A DNA stretch of 64,000 nt from Sphingobium trunci (GCF_022664535.1 NZ_JAKUJY010000004.1:62001-126000); one strand, 5' to 3'. Numbered from the stretch's first letter, positions 16,642 to 25,765 are shown. A program made the numbers and translations. Notes: generated from the letters alone by a model not told the origin.

Positions 16642-17952
16642 ATGCAGATGGAAGACATGATTATCGTGAGCGTGGACGATCATGCGGTCGAACCACCAGA
16701 CGCGTTCATCCGCCACTATCCCGAAGGCAAGAAGGATCGCGCGCCGCGCGTGATCGACAAGGATGGCAAGGATGTGTGGCTGTGGAACGGCACCATCTTT
16801 CCGACCATCGGCCTCAACGCGGTGGTGGGCCGCCCCCGTTCCGAATATGGGATGGAACCCTGCCGCTTCGAACAGCTGCGCGAAGGCTCCTACAACGCCA
16901 AGGCGCGCGTCGACGACATGAACGCCAACGGCGTCCTGGGCTCGCTCAACTTCCCGACCATGCCGCGCTTCGCCGGCTCGTCCTTCTACACCGCCAACGA
17001 CAAGGACGAGGCGCTGATGGCGATCCGCGCCTGGAACGACTGGCATGTGCTGGAATGGTGCGAGGTCGGCAAGAACCGCCTGATCCCGATGATCATCCTG
17101 CCGCTGTGGGACATGAACCTGACGCTGGCCGAAATGCGCCGCATGTCGAAGCATGGCGTCCACAACATCGCCTTCCCGGACAATCCGGCCCGCACGGGCC
17201 TTCCCAGCATCCACAATGAATATTGGGAACCCTTCTGGAAGGAATGCTGCGACCTCAAGATGCTGCTGAACTGCCATATCGGCACGGGCAGCGCGGCGGA
17301 GCACGCTTCGGCCGAAACGCCGATCGACGCCTGGATCACGACCATGCCGATGGCGATCTCCAACTCGGCTGCGGACTGGCTGTTCGGTTCCTTCTGGAAG
17401 CGCTACCCCGACCTGCGCATGGCGCTATCCGAAGGCGGCATCGGCTGGATTCCCTATTTCCTCGAACGCGCCGACTTCACCCATGAACATCATCATGAGT
17501 GGACCTTCACCAGCTTCGAGAATGGCGAACGCCCGTCCGATGTGTTCAAGCGTCACATCGTGACCTGCTTCATCGACGACCAGTTCGGCCTCAAGAGCCT
17601 GGATTATCTCAATCCGGACATGGTCTGCTACGAAGCCGACTATCCGCACTCCGATACGCTGTGGCCCAATTGCCCCGAATATCTGTGGGCGGCGGTCAAC
17701 GGCCTGCCGGACGATGTGATCGACAAGGTGACGCACAAGAATGCGATGAAGCTGCTGAACTTCGACCCCACGCAGGCGCTGGGCGGCCGCGACAAGTGCA
17801 CCGTCCGTCACCTGCGCGAGCTGGGCAAGGATGTCGACGTTTCGCCGCGCCACGGCCTGGGCGGCCTCAAGACCGACAGCATGGATCTGGTGGGCAAGGC
17901 GCGCCGTCCGGTGACTTCGGGCGAGATCATGGCGATGTTCGCTTCCGCCTGA
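16642..17952 (+). CDS. Amidohydrolase-2 family metal-dependent hydrolase/decarboxylase
   Basis: 436 aa. TIM-barrel amidohydrolase (PF04909 type): metal motif DDH at residues 12-14, a HIGTGSA strand near residue 212, SEGGIGWIPYFLER, and ADYPHSD near residue 331 with the metal-binding Asp/His. The family contains ACMSD-type decarboxylases and C-C or C-N hydrolases. It has the same length as, and clear similarity to, the protein at 25962-27272. Start ATG 16642 behind GAGGAG. Divergent from the P450 operon, followed by a terminator. The exact reaction is unknown. Confidence 0.88.
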   Translation: MQMEDMIIVSVDDHAVEPPDAFIRHYPEGKKDRAPRVIDKDGKDVWLWNGTIFPTIGLNAVVGRPRSEYGMEPCRFEQLREGSYNAKARVDDMNANGVLGSLNFPTMPRFAGSSFYTANDKDEALMAIRAWNDWHVLEWCEVGKNRLIPMIILPLWDMNLTLAEMRRMSKHGVHNIAFPDNPARTGLPSIHNEYWEPFWKECCDLKMLLNCHIGTGSAAEHASAETPIDAWITTMPMAISNSAADWLFGSFWKRYPDLRMALSEGGIGWIPYFLERADFTHEHHHEWTFTSFENGERPSDVFKRHIVTCFIDDQFGLKSLDYLNPDMVCYEADYPHSDTLWPNCPEYLWAAVNGLPDDVIDKVTHKNAMKLLNFDPTQALGGRDKCTVRHLRELGKDVDVSPRHGLGGLKTDSMDLVGKARRPVTSGEIMAMFASA

Positions 17953-17976
17953 CGTCCGCGTCGGGGAATGGGACGA

Positions 17977-18006
17977 GGGCGGTGCGTTGCGCCGCCCTTT
18001 TCTTTT
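17977..18006 (+). terminator. Intrinsic terminator after amidohydrolase
   Basis: GGGCGG stem paired with CCGCCC (17992-17997), extended by GC pairs in the loop, followed by TTTTCTTTT. It lies 25 nt after the amidohydrolase stop. Confidence 0.75.
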
Positions 18007-18090
18007 GGCCGTCCGTCTTGCCTTTGCCAAGACGCCGTGCCACGTCATCAGCCAGCCGACAATTATAACTGTCTTAGCTAGGAGAGGCCG

Positions 18091-18138
18091 TTGAAGACCG
18101 AAGCAGACGCCCATCCCCGCAGCCGGGCAGACCGCTGA
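18091..18138 (+). CDS. Possible 15-codon leader peptide upstream of MFS gene
   Basis: TTG start with a good ribosome site (AGGAGAGG just upstream), 15 codons (starting M/L-KTEADAHPRS), and a TGA whose last base is the first base of the MFS ATG. The MFS start itself has no clear ribosome site, so coupling from this leader would explain its translation. Alternatively it is the original MFS N-terminus split off by a frameshift. Confidence 0.35.
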   Translation: MKTEADAHPRSRADR

Positions 18139-19580
18139 TGTGGAGCCGGTCGAGCATCGGGATCATCCTGGCCTTGTGGCTGGCCGAAACCACGCAGTCG
18201 TTCGAAACGGCGATGATCTACGCCGCGCAGCGCGCTCTGACCGATGAACTGGGCGATCCCGTCAAGGTCGGATGGCTGATCACCGGCTATCTCCTCATCG
18301 GCGCCGGGGCGGCAGCAGTCGCGGGGCGGCTGGGGGATATTTTCGGACGCAGGCGGCTTCTCAACATCCTTCTCATCTGCGCCGCCTGCGGCTCGCTGCT
18401 GAGTGCCCTGGCGCCCAATTATCCGGTGCTGCTGATCGGCCGATGCCTTCAGGGCATCACCGGCGCGATCTTCGCCCTGTGCGTCGGACTGGTCAGGGAA
18501 AACCTGCCGCCCGAACGCGTGCCCATGGGCATTGGCCTGATGGTTTCCGGTGCAAGCGCGGGCACCGCGTCCGGGCTGGTCGTCGGCGGTCTCATCGTCG
18601 ACCATTTTTCCTGGCATGCGGTGTTCGTCGCCAGCGCGGCGCTCGCGGTCATCTCCCTGACGGCGGTCCTGCTGACGGTGCCCCGTTCGCCCCGGTCGGC
18701 CGGCAGCGCCCGCATCGACTGGTTCGGCGGCATCCTGTTCGTCCCCGCCGTCTTCGCGATCCTGGCGGCCATCACCTATGGGCCGAGCTGGGGGCTTGGC
18801 GACCGCCGGACGCTGACCTTCCTGTTCGCAGGGGTGCTGCTCATCGCCCTTTGGATCCGCGCCAGCCTGCGCAGCCCCCATCCGCTGTTCAACGTCCGCC
18901 TGTTCGCCAATCGCGCGGTGCTGGTAACCAATGGCGTCACGGCTCTGGTGGCCATGAGCACGCTGCAGATCGCGCTGCTCTTCTCGCTGCTGCTGCAGGC
19001 GCCGAAATGGACCATGATCGGCCTGGGCGTCAGCGCTACGGTGGCGGGACTGATCAAGCTGCCCTCCAATATGAGTTCGCTCTTCGGTGGTCCCCTGAGC
19101 GGCTGGCTGACGTCGCGCTGGGGCGGCAGGCCGACGATGATCATCGGTGGCGTCGTTTCGACCACGGGCTGGCTGCTGGCGATGGTCTTCAACGACAGCA
19201 TCACGCAGGTCGCACTGGTTCTGATCGTCATCTCCTTCGGCACGACCATGCTGTTCGCGGTCGGACCGACCGTCCTCGCCCAGGCCGTGCCGCCGGATCG
19301 GACCAGCGAGGCAGCGGGGATGATGACCATCACGCGGCAGGTCTTCCTGGGTATCGGAGCCCAGTTCATATCCGTCATCCTGGCGAGCGAGACGATGGCG
19401 GGGCCTGGGGGATCGGCCCGTTATCCGACCGCCGACGCCTTCATGACGAGCATGTGGGTGATCGTGGCGGGCTGCGTCGCGGCCACGCTGATGGCCTTCG
19501 CCCTGCCCAGGGAAGCGGGGAAGCGGCTGCGCGAACCCGCGCCGGACGGGCTGGGTTCGGGCTTGCCAAAAAAAGCTTGA
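18138..19580 (+). CDS. MFS transporter, 14-helix DHA2-type
   Basis: 480 aa, very hydrophobic, with the MFS loop 2-3 motif GRLGDIFGRRRLL near residue 65 and the GLMVSGASAGTASGLVVGG motif C segment; length and pattern fit a 14-TM drug/H+ antiporter. Inner-membrane exporter or importer, ligand unknown; probably moves a pathway compound. The ATG at 18138 lacks a clear ribosome site and overlaps a short leader frame. About 70 nt separate it from the following ACAD operon, which has its own operator-like site. Confidence 0.87.
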   Translation: MWSRSSIGIILALWLAETTQSFETAMIYAAQRALTDELGDPVKVGWLITGYLLIGAGAAAVAGRLGDIFGRRRLLNILLICAACGSLLSALAPNYPVLLIGRCLQGITGAIFALCVGLVRENLPPERVPMGIGLMVSGASAGTASGLVVGGLIVDHFSWHAVFVASAALAVISLTAVLLTVPRSPRSAGSARIDWFGGILFVPAVFAILAAITYGPSWGLGDRRTLTFLFAGVLLIALWIRASLRSPHPLFNVRLFANRAVLVTNGVTALVAMSTLQIALLFSLLLQAPKWTMIGLGVSATVAGLIKLPSNMSSLFGGPLSGWLTSRWGGRPTMIIGGVVSTTGWLLAMVFNDSITQVALVLIVISFGTTMLFAVGPTVLAQAVPPDRTSEAAGMMTITRQVFLGIGAQFISVILASETMAGPGGSARYPTADAFMTSMWVIVAGCVAATLMAFALPREAGKRLREPAPDGLGSGLPKKA

Positions 19581-19589
19581 AGGACATAT

Positions 19590-19602
19590 ATTACCTCGTT
19601 AG
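19590..19602. promoter_or_regulatory. TAACNAGGT-type operator (exact core)
   Basis: ATTAC-CTC-GTTAG; the complementary strand reads CTAAC-GAG-GTAAT with the exact core TAACGAGGT. It lies 49 nt upstream of the ACAD start at 19651. Confidence 0.6.
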
Positions 19603-19650
19603 CGATCTTATAGTCGTGCCGGCAGGCACTTCCAATGGAAGGTGGAGACA

Positions 19651-20859
19651 ATGGACCTTAGCTACGGCGAGGATGCAGAGCGGTTCCGTGGTGAGGTCCG
19701 CTCCTTTCTGAAAGAGGCATGGCAGCCGGGCGGCGCGCGCGGCGCCGAGCTGGCGGAACTGATTCGGGCCTTTCGGCGGCGGGCGACGGATCAGGGCTAT
19801 CTCTATCGGGCGATCCCGCGGCAATATGGCGGTTCGCAGCAGCCTGTCGATGTCGTGCGCGCTCAGGTGATCCGGGAGGAGTTCTCCAAGGCGCGGGCGC
19901 CGATGGAAGTGGGCGGCAACGGCATGAGCATGCTGGTTCCCACCCTGCTGGAGCGCGGCACCGACGAGCAGAAGGATCTGTTCCTGCGCAAGACGATCGA
20001 GGGCGATTATGTCTGGGGCCAGGGCTATTCGGAACCCGGTTCGGGGTCCGACCTCGCCAGCGTGCGCACGCGCGCCGAACTGTCGCCCGACGGCAGCAAG
20101 TGGATCATCAACGGACAGAAGATCTGGACGAGCCAGGGCGGTTACGCGACCCACATGTTCATGCTGGTGCGCACCGAACCGGACGCGCCCAAGCATGACG
20201 GCATTACCTATCTGCTGCTTGATCTGAACCAGCCGGGCGTTACGCGCCGGCCGATCCGGCAGATGACCGGAGAGGGCGGCCGCAACACCTTCTATGAATT
20301 CTTCTTCGACAATGCCGAAACGCCGGTCAGCCTTCAGGTGGGCGAACGCGGCAAGGGCTGGTATGTCAGCCGCACGACGCTCAAGCATGAGCGCGCGACG
20401 ATCGGCAGCGCCGATGGCCTCGGCCGCCAGTTTTCCAAGCTGGTCGAACTGGCTCAGGAAATGGGCCGGTCGAAGGACCCTATCGTCCGCGACCGGCTGG
20501 CGCAGATCGAGGGCGCGGTGATGGCGCATCGCTACACCAGCTTCCGCCTCTTCTCCTGCAATGCGGCGGGCGAGGATCCGGGTCCGGTGCAGCTGATGAT
20601 GAAGCTGCTTCTGACCGAAACCGGTCATGAGATCGCCCTGCTGGCGCAGGAACTGATCGGTGAGGCGGGGCTGACCGAACCGGCCGGCGCGGGCAGCGGC
20701 CAGACCAACATGGCGCGCGGCCCCAACAAGTGGCTCGACCAGATCATGGGCTCGCTCGGCAATTCGATCGCCGGGGGCGCCAGCAACATCCAGCGCAACA
20801 TCATCGGCGAACGCGGCCTTGGCCTGCCGCGCGACCTTGCCTTGTCGGCGGAGAAATAA
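19651..20859 (+). CDS. Acyl-CoA dehydrogenase, long (alpha-type) subunit
   Basis: 402 aa ACAD with SEPGSGSDLASVRTRA at about residue 129, KIWTSQGGYATHMF, and the C-terminal AGGASNIQRNIIGERGLGLP. Start ATG 19651 behind GGTGGAG. The next gene, 3 nt on, encodes a 331-aa ACAD, giving the long-plus-short arrangement of heterotetrameric ACADs in steroid catabolism. Predicted to desaturate a bulky acyl-CoA with FAD. First gene of a four-gene operon preceded by an exact TAACNAGGT site. Confidence 0.92.
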   Translation: MDLSYGEDAERFRGEVRSFLKEAWQPGGARGAELAELIRAFRRRATDQGYLYRAIPRQYGGSQQPVDVVRAQVIREEFSKARAPMEVGGNGMSMLVPTLLERGTDEQKDLFLRKTIEGDYVWGQGYSEPGSGSDLASVRTRAELSPDGSKWIINGQKIWTSQGGYATHMFMLVRTEPDAPKHDGITYLLLDLNQPGVTRRPIRQMTGEGGRNTFYEFFFDNAETPVSLQVGERGKGWYVSRTTLKHERATIGSADGLGRQFSKLVELAQEMGRSKDPIVRDRLAQIEGAVMAHRYTSFRLFSCNAAGEDPGPVQLMMKLLLTETGHEIALLAQELIGEAGLTEPAGAGSGQTNMARGPNKWLDQIMGSLGNSIAGGASNIQRNIIGERGLGLPRDLALSAEK

Positions 20860-20862
20860 GCG

Positions 20863-21858
20863 ATGCAGTTCCACCTTACGCCGGAACAGGTTTCCATCCA
20901 GGACGCGGTGCGCGGGACGCTCGCCGACAATTGGCCGATGGAGCGGCTGCACCAGTTCGCCGACAATGACCAGGATTTCGATCCGCAGAGCTGGAATGCG
21001 CTGATGGAACTCGGCCTCGCCGGGGTTCTGGTGCCCGACAGCGGCATGGGCCTGGTCGAAGCCGCGCTGATCTGCGAAGTCGCTGGCGAAGCCGCGGCAT
21101 CGGGACCGCTGATCGCGCAACTGCTGACCGTGGGCGCGGTCGCCGCCTCGGACAATGAGGATGCCAAGGCGTTCCTTGAAGGGCTGACGGCGGGGACTAC
21201 TGTCGCGACCCTTGCGATCGACAGCGAATTCGTCCAGGCGGCGAGTAGCGCCGCTCTGTTCCTGGCGCGCGACGAAGCGGGCGGCCTGCGCCTGATCGAG
21301 GCGGGCGAAGGGGTGACGATCGAGCCGGTCGCATCGACCGACCGGTCGCGTCCGGTGGCCAAGGTCAGCTTCGGTGCGGTGAAAAGCCATGTCCTGTTCC
21401 CGGCGGGCCACCCGATGGTGGATCGCATCCGCGACGCGGCGCTGGTGCTGATCGCGGCGGATGCCCTGGGCGGCGCGCAACATTGCACCGACGTGTCGGT
21501 GGGCTATGCGAAGGAACGCGTCCAGTTCGACCAGCCGATCGGGCGTTTCCAGGGTCTCAAGCATCAGTTGGCGCACATGGCGCTGGATGTCGAACCCGCC
21601 CGCGCCTTCGTCTGGTACGCCGCCTATGCCTGGGATGCCGGCCTGGAGGACGCGCCCCGGGCCGCCGCCATGGCCAAGGCGCATCTGAGCGAAGTCTATA
21701 CCCGCAGCACCCGCGCCGCTATCGCCGCGCATGGCGGGATCGGCTATACGTGGGAATATGGCCTCAACTATTGGTTCCGCCGTTCCGTGGCGAACCGGGC
21801 CTGGCTGGGCAGTCCGGCCGAGCAGAGGCAGCGCGCCGCCGAACTGGCGGGCTGGTAA
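20863..21858 (+). CDS. Acyl-CoA dehydrogenase, short (beta-type) subunit
   Basis: 331 aa, shorter than canonical ACADs (about 380). The N-terminal domain is reduced and the middle beta-domain is degenerate, without the SEPxxGSD signature; the C-terminal domain is intact with KERVQFDQPIGRFQ (FAD arginine) and AAHGGIGYTWEYGLNYWFRR. This is typical of the beta partner in alpha2beta2 ACADs. It follows its long partner by 3 nt. On its own it is unlikely to be active. Confidence 0.9.
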   Translation: MQFHLTPEQVSIQDAVRGTLADNWPMERLHQFADNDQDFDPQSWNALMELGLAGVLVPDSGMGLVEAALICEVAGEAAASGPLIAQLLTVGAVAASDNEDAKAFLEGLTAGTTVATLAIDSEFVQAASSAALFLARDEAGGLRLIEAGEGVTIEPVASTDRSRPVAKVSFGAVKSHVLFPAGHPMVDRIRDAALVLIAADALGGAQHCTDVSVGYAKERVQFDQPIGRFQGLKHQLAHMALDVEPARAFVWYAAYAWDAGLEDAPRAAAMAKAHLSEVYTRSTRAAIAAHGGIGYTWEYGLNYWFRRSVANRAWLGSPAEQRQRAAELAGW

Positions 21859-21867
21859 GGAAGGCGA

Positions 21868-22944
21868 GTGAACGAAAGCGACCTGCACGAAATCGAGCCG
21901 GCGGCGAGGGGGCTGACCCTTTCTGGCGATCCCCTCCCGGTCTTCGACCGGCCGATTCGCGAACCGATGGGCTGGTCGCCCCTGCGCAGGCCCCGTTCGG
22001 TCCGCCGCACCATGTCGCTGGATGCCACCTGGCCGGGCGGCCGCGATGGGGAAACTGCGATCGCCGGGGATTGCCGCGATATACTGACGGGGCCGGACGG
22101 CGGGCAGCCGGTGGAAATCGGCCGCGCGCATATCGACGTCGTCGCGGGCAACAGGGTCATCGAGTCGATCCGGACGGTTCCGCCGCGCAATGACATAGCT
22201 GGCCTGGTTGGCGCCCGCGCGGGCGGATATTTGCGGGCCGCAATAGAAAATGTCCTGCCCGTCGAAAAGACCAACGGCACGCCGCTCTATCTTCTGCTGG
22301 ACGATCTGGCGGGCACCACGCTGGTCGCGCGTTGGGCCTGGTCGCGTTGGGACGGCGGCTGGATTGGCATGTCGGACGAGCAGCGTGCCCAGAATGTCCG
22401 CAGCATGGAGGGCGTGTGTATCGGCTTCCGCCCCGGCTCGGGCGCGCTTGGCGATAACGGCCGGGCGCAGCCGGACCAGAACAGCAGCCGGGTGCCTTCG
22501 CTGGTCAACCTCGCCGATCCGGAGGGTTGGCACGAACTGATCGACCGGGGTGGCGTCAATTTCCGCCGTGCCCGCCGCATCGACGTCTGGCGCGAAGGCG
22601 GCCTGATCCACGTCGATTCCGCCTTTCAGGATACAAGCAGCGCTCCCGACGGAGGGGATCGCATGGCGGTGCACGAATATCGGCTGTTCGCGACCGCCGA
22701 TGAGGCCGCAGGGACGCTGCTGTCGCTCGATGCCCGGCCCGGCACGCTGCCTTATCCCGAATGCCGCGCCGCGCCCTCGAATATCGGTCATCTGCTGGGT
22801 TGTCCGCTCGATCGTCTGCGCGAACAGGTGCTGATCACCCTGCGCAAGACGGCGGGCTGCACCCATCTCAATGACACGCTCCGCGCGCTGGCGGAGGTTC
22901 CAGCGCTGATTCACAGCCTGCCGCAAAGCGAAGGCGCCGCATAG
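21868..22944 (+). CDS. DUF2889-type protein
   Basis: 358 aa with GTG start at 21868 behind AAGGAAGG. The N-terminal RRTMSLDATWPGG and the C-terminal CTHLNDTLRALAEVPALIHSL are features I associate with DUF2889, a family without known reaction found in operons with fatty acid or isoprenoid-like catabolism. No signal peptide or membrane segment. Third gene of the ACAD operon, 9 nt after the short ACAD, so it probably acts on the same pathway. Confidence 0.75.
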   Translation: MNESDLHEIEPAARGLTLSGDPLPVFDRPIREPMGWSPLRRPRSVRRTMSLDATWPGGRDGETAIAGDCRDILTGPDGGQPVEIGRAHIDVVAGNRVIESIRTVPPRNDIAGLVGARAGGYLRAAIENVLPVEKTNGTPLYLLLDDLAGTTLVARWAWSRWDGGWIGMSDEQRAQNVRSMEGVCIGFRPGSGALGDNGRAQPDQNSSRVPSLVNLADPEGWHELIDRGGVNFRRARRIDVWREGGLIHVDSAFQDTSSAPDGGDRMAVHEYRLFATADEAAGTLLSLDARPGTLPYPECRAAPSNIGHLLGCPLDRLREQVLITLRKTAGCTHLNDTLRALAEVPALIHSLPQSEGAA

Positions 22945-23004
22945 GATCTGTTAACCCTGCGGCGTTATGCCTTCCCCCCGACGGACGGGAGAGGCAGAAA
23001 ATCT

Positions 23005-23379
23005 ATGTGGTACGACCGGCAAAATGGCTATGTGGTGGTCGAGCGGACCGGCTTGCTGAGTTTGCAGGACGCGCGGGCTTTTCTGGACCAGTCGCTCCAG
23101 CTTGTCGCGACCATGCGGCGTGAACGCGGCTATGCCCGCGTGCTGGTCCTCAATCGCGACAATGTGGTGCAAAGCCGCGAGGTGACCGACCTTTTCGCCA
23201 ATACGCCCAGCCAGATACAGGGACCGGACGATCGTGTCGCGCTGGTCGCGAATACGGCGCTGACGAAATTGCAGGCCGATCGCCTCGCCCGTGGCGGACC
23301 GGAGCGGGTCTTCATGAGCGAGGAAGAGGCGGTCGCCTGGTTGCGCGAGCCGATCGTCCAGCACGCCGCGAAGTCTTGA
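23005..23379 (+). CDS. Small hypothetical protein, possibly STAS-like
   Basis: 124 aa, soluble. The pattern of a strand-rich N-terminus (NGYVVVERTGLLS), a helix (LQDARAFLDQSLQLVATM), a strand (YARVLVLNRDN) and a C-terminal helix (EEEAVAWL) resembles SpoIIAA/STAS-like single-domain proteins. I do not recognise the family for certain. It is the fourth gene of the ACAD operon, 60 nt behind the DUF2889 gene. Convergent with the crotonase that ends at 23420. Confidence 0.65.
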   Translation: MWYDRQNGYVVVERTGLLSLQDARAFLDQSLQLVATMRRERGYARVLVLNRDNVVQSREVTDLFANTPSQIQGPDDRVALVANTALTKLQADRLARGGPERVFMSEEEAVAWLREPIVQHAAKS

Positions 23380-23380
23380 T

Positions 23381-23402
23381 CAGCGATCGGTTCTGATCGC
23401 TG
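23381..23402. terminator. Hairpin between convergent genes
   Basis: CAGCGATC-N6-GATCGCTG, an 8-bp perfect stem between a plus gene ending at 23379 and a minus gene ending at 23420. There is no T-run on either side, so it would be a weak or Rho-assisted terminator. Confidence 0.4.
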
Positions 23403-23419
23403 GGAACTGCCAGACCGCT

Positions 23420-24253
23420 CTAACGGCCGGTAAAGCGCGGCGCACGCTTCTCCTGGAAGCTGCGCACACCCTCCAGAAAATCGTCATGGGCAAGCGCCTC
23501 GACCAGCAGGTCATGCGCTTCCCCGGCGCTCTCGCCAAAGCTTTGCGTCGCCGACCGCTGCAACTGCCGCTTCATCAGTCTCAGCGAACGCGGTGCGACG
23601 GTCGCGGCCATTTCCCGCGCATAATCCATCACGAAACCTATGAGCGCGTCCGGTTCCAGCACCCGATTGACCAGCCCCATGGCCTGCGCTTCCTCCGCCC
23701 CGATGCGGCGTCCGGAATAGAGGATGTCGGCGGCATGGCCCAGCCCGACCAGGCGCGGCAGGCTCCAGGCCAATCCCGCTTCCGCGATCAGGCCGCGCGC
23801 GCCGAAGGCGGCGTTGAAGAAGGCCTTGCTGGATGCAAAGCGCATGTCGCAATTGACCGCCATCACGAAGCCCGCGCCCACCGCCGGGCCGTTCACTGCC
23901 CCGATCACCGGCTTGGAGAGCGCCAGGGGGAAGCTGTAGATCGAATTGAGCTCGGCGGGCGCGTCGATCGCCTTCATCCGTTCAGGCACGATGCCCTGGC
24001 GCGGGATTTCGTAATTGGTGCCCCGCCCCTCGATCAGCCGGTTGAGCCGGTCCATGTCGGCGCCCGCGCAAAAGGCCCGGCCCTTGCCGGTCAGCACCAC
24101 CACGCGCACCCGCTCGTCCTGCTCCGCCGCCACGGCCACGTCCTGGATGACGTCGTGCATCGCGTCGGAAAAGGCGTTGAGCCGGTCCGGCACATTGAAG
24201 CTGATGATGCCGACGCCGTCCTCGACCTCGAACAATATGGGGGCTTCGCTCAT
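23420..24253 (-). CDS. Enoyl-CoA hydratase/isomerase family protein
   Basis: 277 aa crotonase: FCAGADMDRLN oxyanion loop, VNGPAVGAGFVMAVNCD, FFNAAFGARGLIAEAGLAWSLPR. Both crotonase catalytic glutamate positions are hydrophobic (Val and Phe), but a Glu occurs in the LIAEAG turn. The enzyme may be an isomerase, or a hydratase using a displaced carboxylate. It begins 1 nt after the stop of the CoA ligase gene, so the two are co-translated: ligation then modification of the resulting CoA ester. Confidence 0.88.
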   Translation of the reverse strand: MSEAPILFEVEDGVGIISFNVPDRLNAFSDAMHDVIQDVAVAAEQDERVRVVVLTGKGRAFCAGADMDRLNRLIEGRGTNYEIPRQGIVPERMKAIDAPAELNSIYSFPLALSKPVIGAVNGPAVGAGFVMAVNCDMRFASSKAFFNAAFGARGLIAEAGLAWSLPRLVGLGHAADILYSGRRIGAEEAQAMGLVNRVLEPDALIGFVMDYAREMAATVAPRSLRLMKRQLQRSATQSFGESAGEAHDLLVEALAHDDFLEGVRSFQEKRAPRFTGR

Positions 24254-24254
24254 C

Positions 24255-25754
24255 TTATGCCGACGTCCTCTTGGCCTTGGCTGCCTTTGCCGCTTCTTCC
24301 AGCAAGGGCTTCAAATCGCGCTTCATAACCTTGCCATTGGGGTTGAGCGGCAATTCGTCAAGAATGAGGATGGTGCGCGGCACCTTGTTGTCGGCCAGCC
24401 GGTCGCGGCACCATTGCCGGATATTCTCGATATCGGTGCTCATGCCGGTCTTCAGCGTGACGGTGGCGCCGATATCCTCGCCCAGCACCTCATGGTCGAT
24501 GCCGATCACGGCGGCGTCCTTGATCGCGGGATGGTCGTGCAGCACGGTCTCGATCTCGATCGGCGTGATGTTGTATCCGCCGCGGATGATGAGTTCCTTC
24601 GACCGGCCAGAGACGATCAGGTCGCCATCCTCGTCGACGAAGCCCAGGTCGCCGGTCTTGGTCCAGCCGCCCTTGAAGCTTGCGGCGGTCGCCTCCTCAT
24701 CGCGCCAGTAGCGGCGCGCATGTTTCTGGAAGCCGTAAATCTCGCCGATCACATTGGCCTGCGTGATGACATTGCCGTCCTCGTCCCGGATCTGCATGTG
24801 CGGCGGCAGCTTGCCGACGCAGCCCGGCTTCATCACCTGTTCCTTGTTCGACGTGCCGACGCCGATGCCCCCCTCCGACATGCCATAGCTGTTGCGCACG
24901 CGCAGGTTGGGCCACAGTTCCGACGCCCGCTTGACCGAGTCATGCGGCAGCGGCGCTGTGCCGGTCATCAGATATTTGACGCCCGCAAAGTCGTAATCGG
25001 CGACATCGGGATGGTCCAGGATCAGGCGCAGCATCGATGGCACCAGATAGACCAGATTGGGCTTCTTGACGCGCACCAGTTCCAGAAAGCCCTTGGGATC
25101 GAATTTGGGCTGGGTATAGGTCGTCGCGCCCGATTTGACCGGCAGCATCAGCACGCCCAGATTGCCGCCCGATCCGGTCAGCGGCAGTGCGTGCAGCGTC
25201 GAGCGCGACTTGGTGTCGATTTCCAGACCCGTCGTCGTGCCCAGCAGATCCTGGTGCGGCACCACCACACCCTTGATCTTGCCGGTGGTGCCCGACGTCG
25301 CCAGAATTTCGGCGTCCGCGTCGGCGTCGAGCAGCGACTGGTCGGGCAGGGCGGCGATGTCGCGCGGCATGGAATCCACATGCCATGATCCCGCCAGTTC
25401 CAGTCCGGCCAATGCCTCCGCGCTGTCGTAAAGGGCGAAGCGCGGCTCGACCAGCGCGGCATAGTCGCGCACCTCGGTCGGCGACAGGCGGACATTGATC
25501 GGCACGGCGATGCCGCCCGCGCGCAGCACGGCGAAGACGGCGACCGCCATTTCCACCGCATGCGCATTGCTGATCGGCAGGAAGACGCGATCGCCCGGCT
25601 TCAGCCCCGCCGCCGCCAGGCCACCGCCGATCTCGTCCGCTTCCCGGTCCCACTGGGCGAAGGTCAGCACGCGATGGGTGTCGTCATGAGCGACCGAATC
25701 CGGCTGGTTTTGGGCACGGACCTTCAGGGCGTCGGGCAGGCGGCGAACCGTCAT
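24255..25754 (-). CDS. Acyl-CoA synthetase (AMP-forming ligase)
   Basis: 499 aa ANL-superfamily ligase. P-loop TSGTTGKIKG near residue 160, RNSYGMSEGGIG (A5), GWTKTGDLGFVDEDGDL (A7-A8), SKELIIRGGYNITPIEIE hinge, and the C-terminal PLNPNGKVMKRDL with the catalytic Lys. Activates a carboxylate to acyl-AMP and then acyl-CoA in the cytoplasm. I use the ATG at 25754 (MTVRRLP), which has GAGGA upstream; an ATG 12 nt earlier would lie at the operator motif. First of a two-gene operon. Confidence 0.92.
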   Translation of the reverse strand: MTVRRLPDALKVRAQNQPDSVAHDDTHRVLTFAQWDREADEIGGGLAAAGLKPGDRVFLPISNAHAVEMAVAVFAVLRAGGIAVPINVRLSPTEVRDYAALVEPRFALYDSAEALAGLELAGSWHVDSMPRDIAALPDQSLLDADADAEILATSGTTGKIKGVVVPHQDLLGTTTGLEIDTKSRSTLHALPLTGSGGNLGVLMLPVKSGATTYTQPKFDPKGFLELVRVKKPNLVYLVPSMLRLILDHPDVADYDFAGVKYLMTGTAPLPHDSVKRASELWPNLRVRNSYGMSEGGIGVGTSNKEQVMKPGCVGKLPPHMQIRDEDGNVITQANVIGEIYGFQKHARRYWRDEEATAASFKGGWTKTGDLGFVDEDGDLIVSGRSKELIIRGGYNITPIEIETVLHDHPAIKDAAVIGIDHEVLGEDIGATVTLKTGMSTDIENIRQWCRDRLADNKVPRTILILDELPLNPNGKVMKRDLKPLLEEAAKAAKAKRTSA

Positions 25755-25765
25755 CACTATCCTCA

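Noticed and set aside
19590..19602. Identifying the TAACNAGGT motif as a KstR operator
   Set aside because: The mycobacterial KstR site as I know it is TNNAACNNGTTNNA with a 2-bp centre; the motif here has a 3-bp centre and an AGGT half, and no KstR-like protein is evident, so naming the regulator would be unsupported.
19591..22926. Very long antisense open frame (about 1,100 codons) on the minus strand
   Set aside because: It covers two ACAD genes and the DUF2889 gene with clear family motifs on the plus strand; long antisense frames are common in GC-rich DNA and its translation (Arg/His/Gln-rich) shows no family features.
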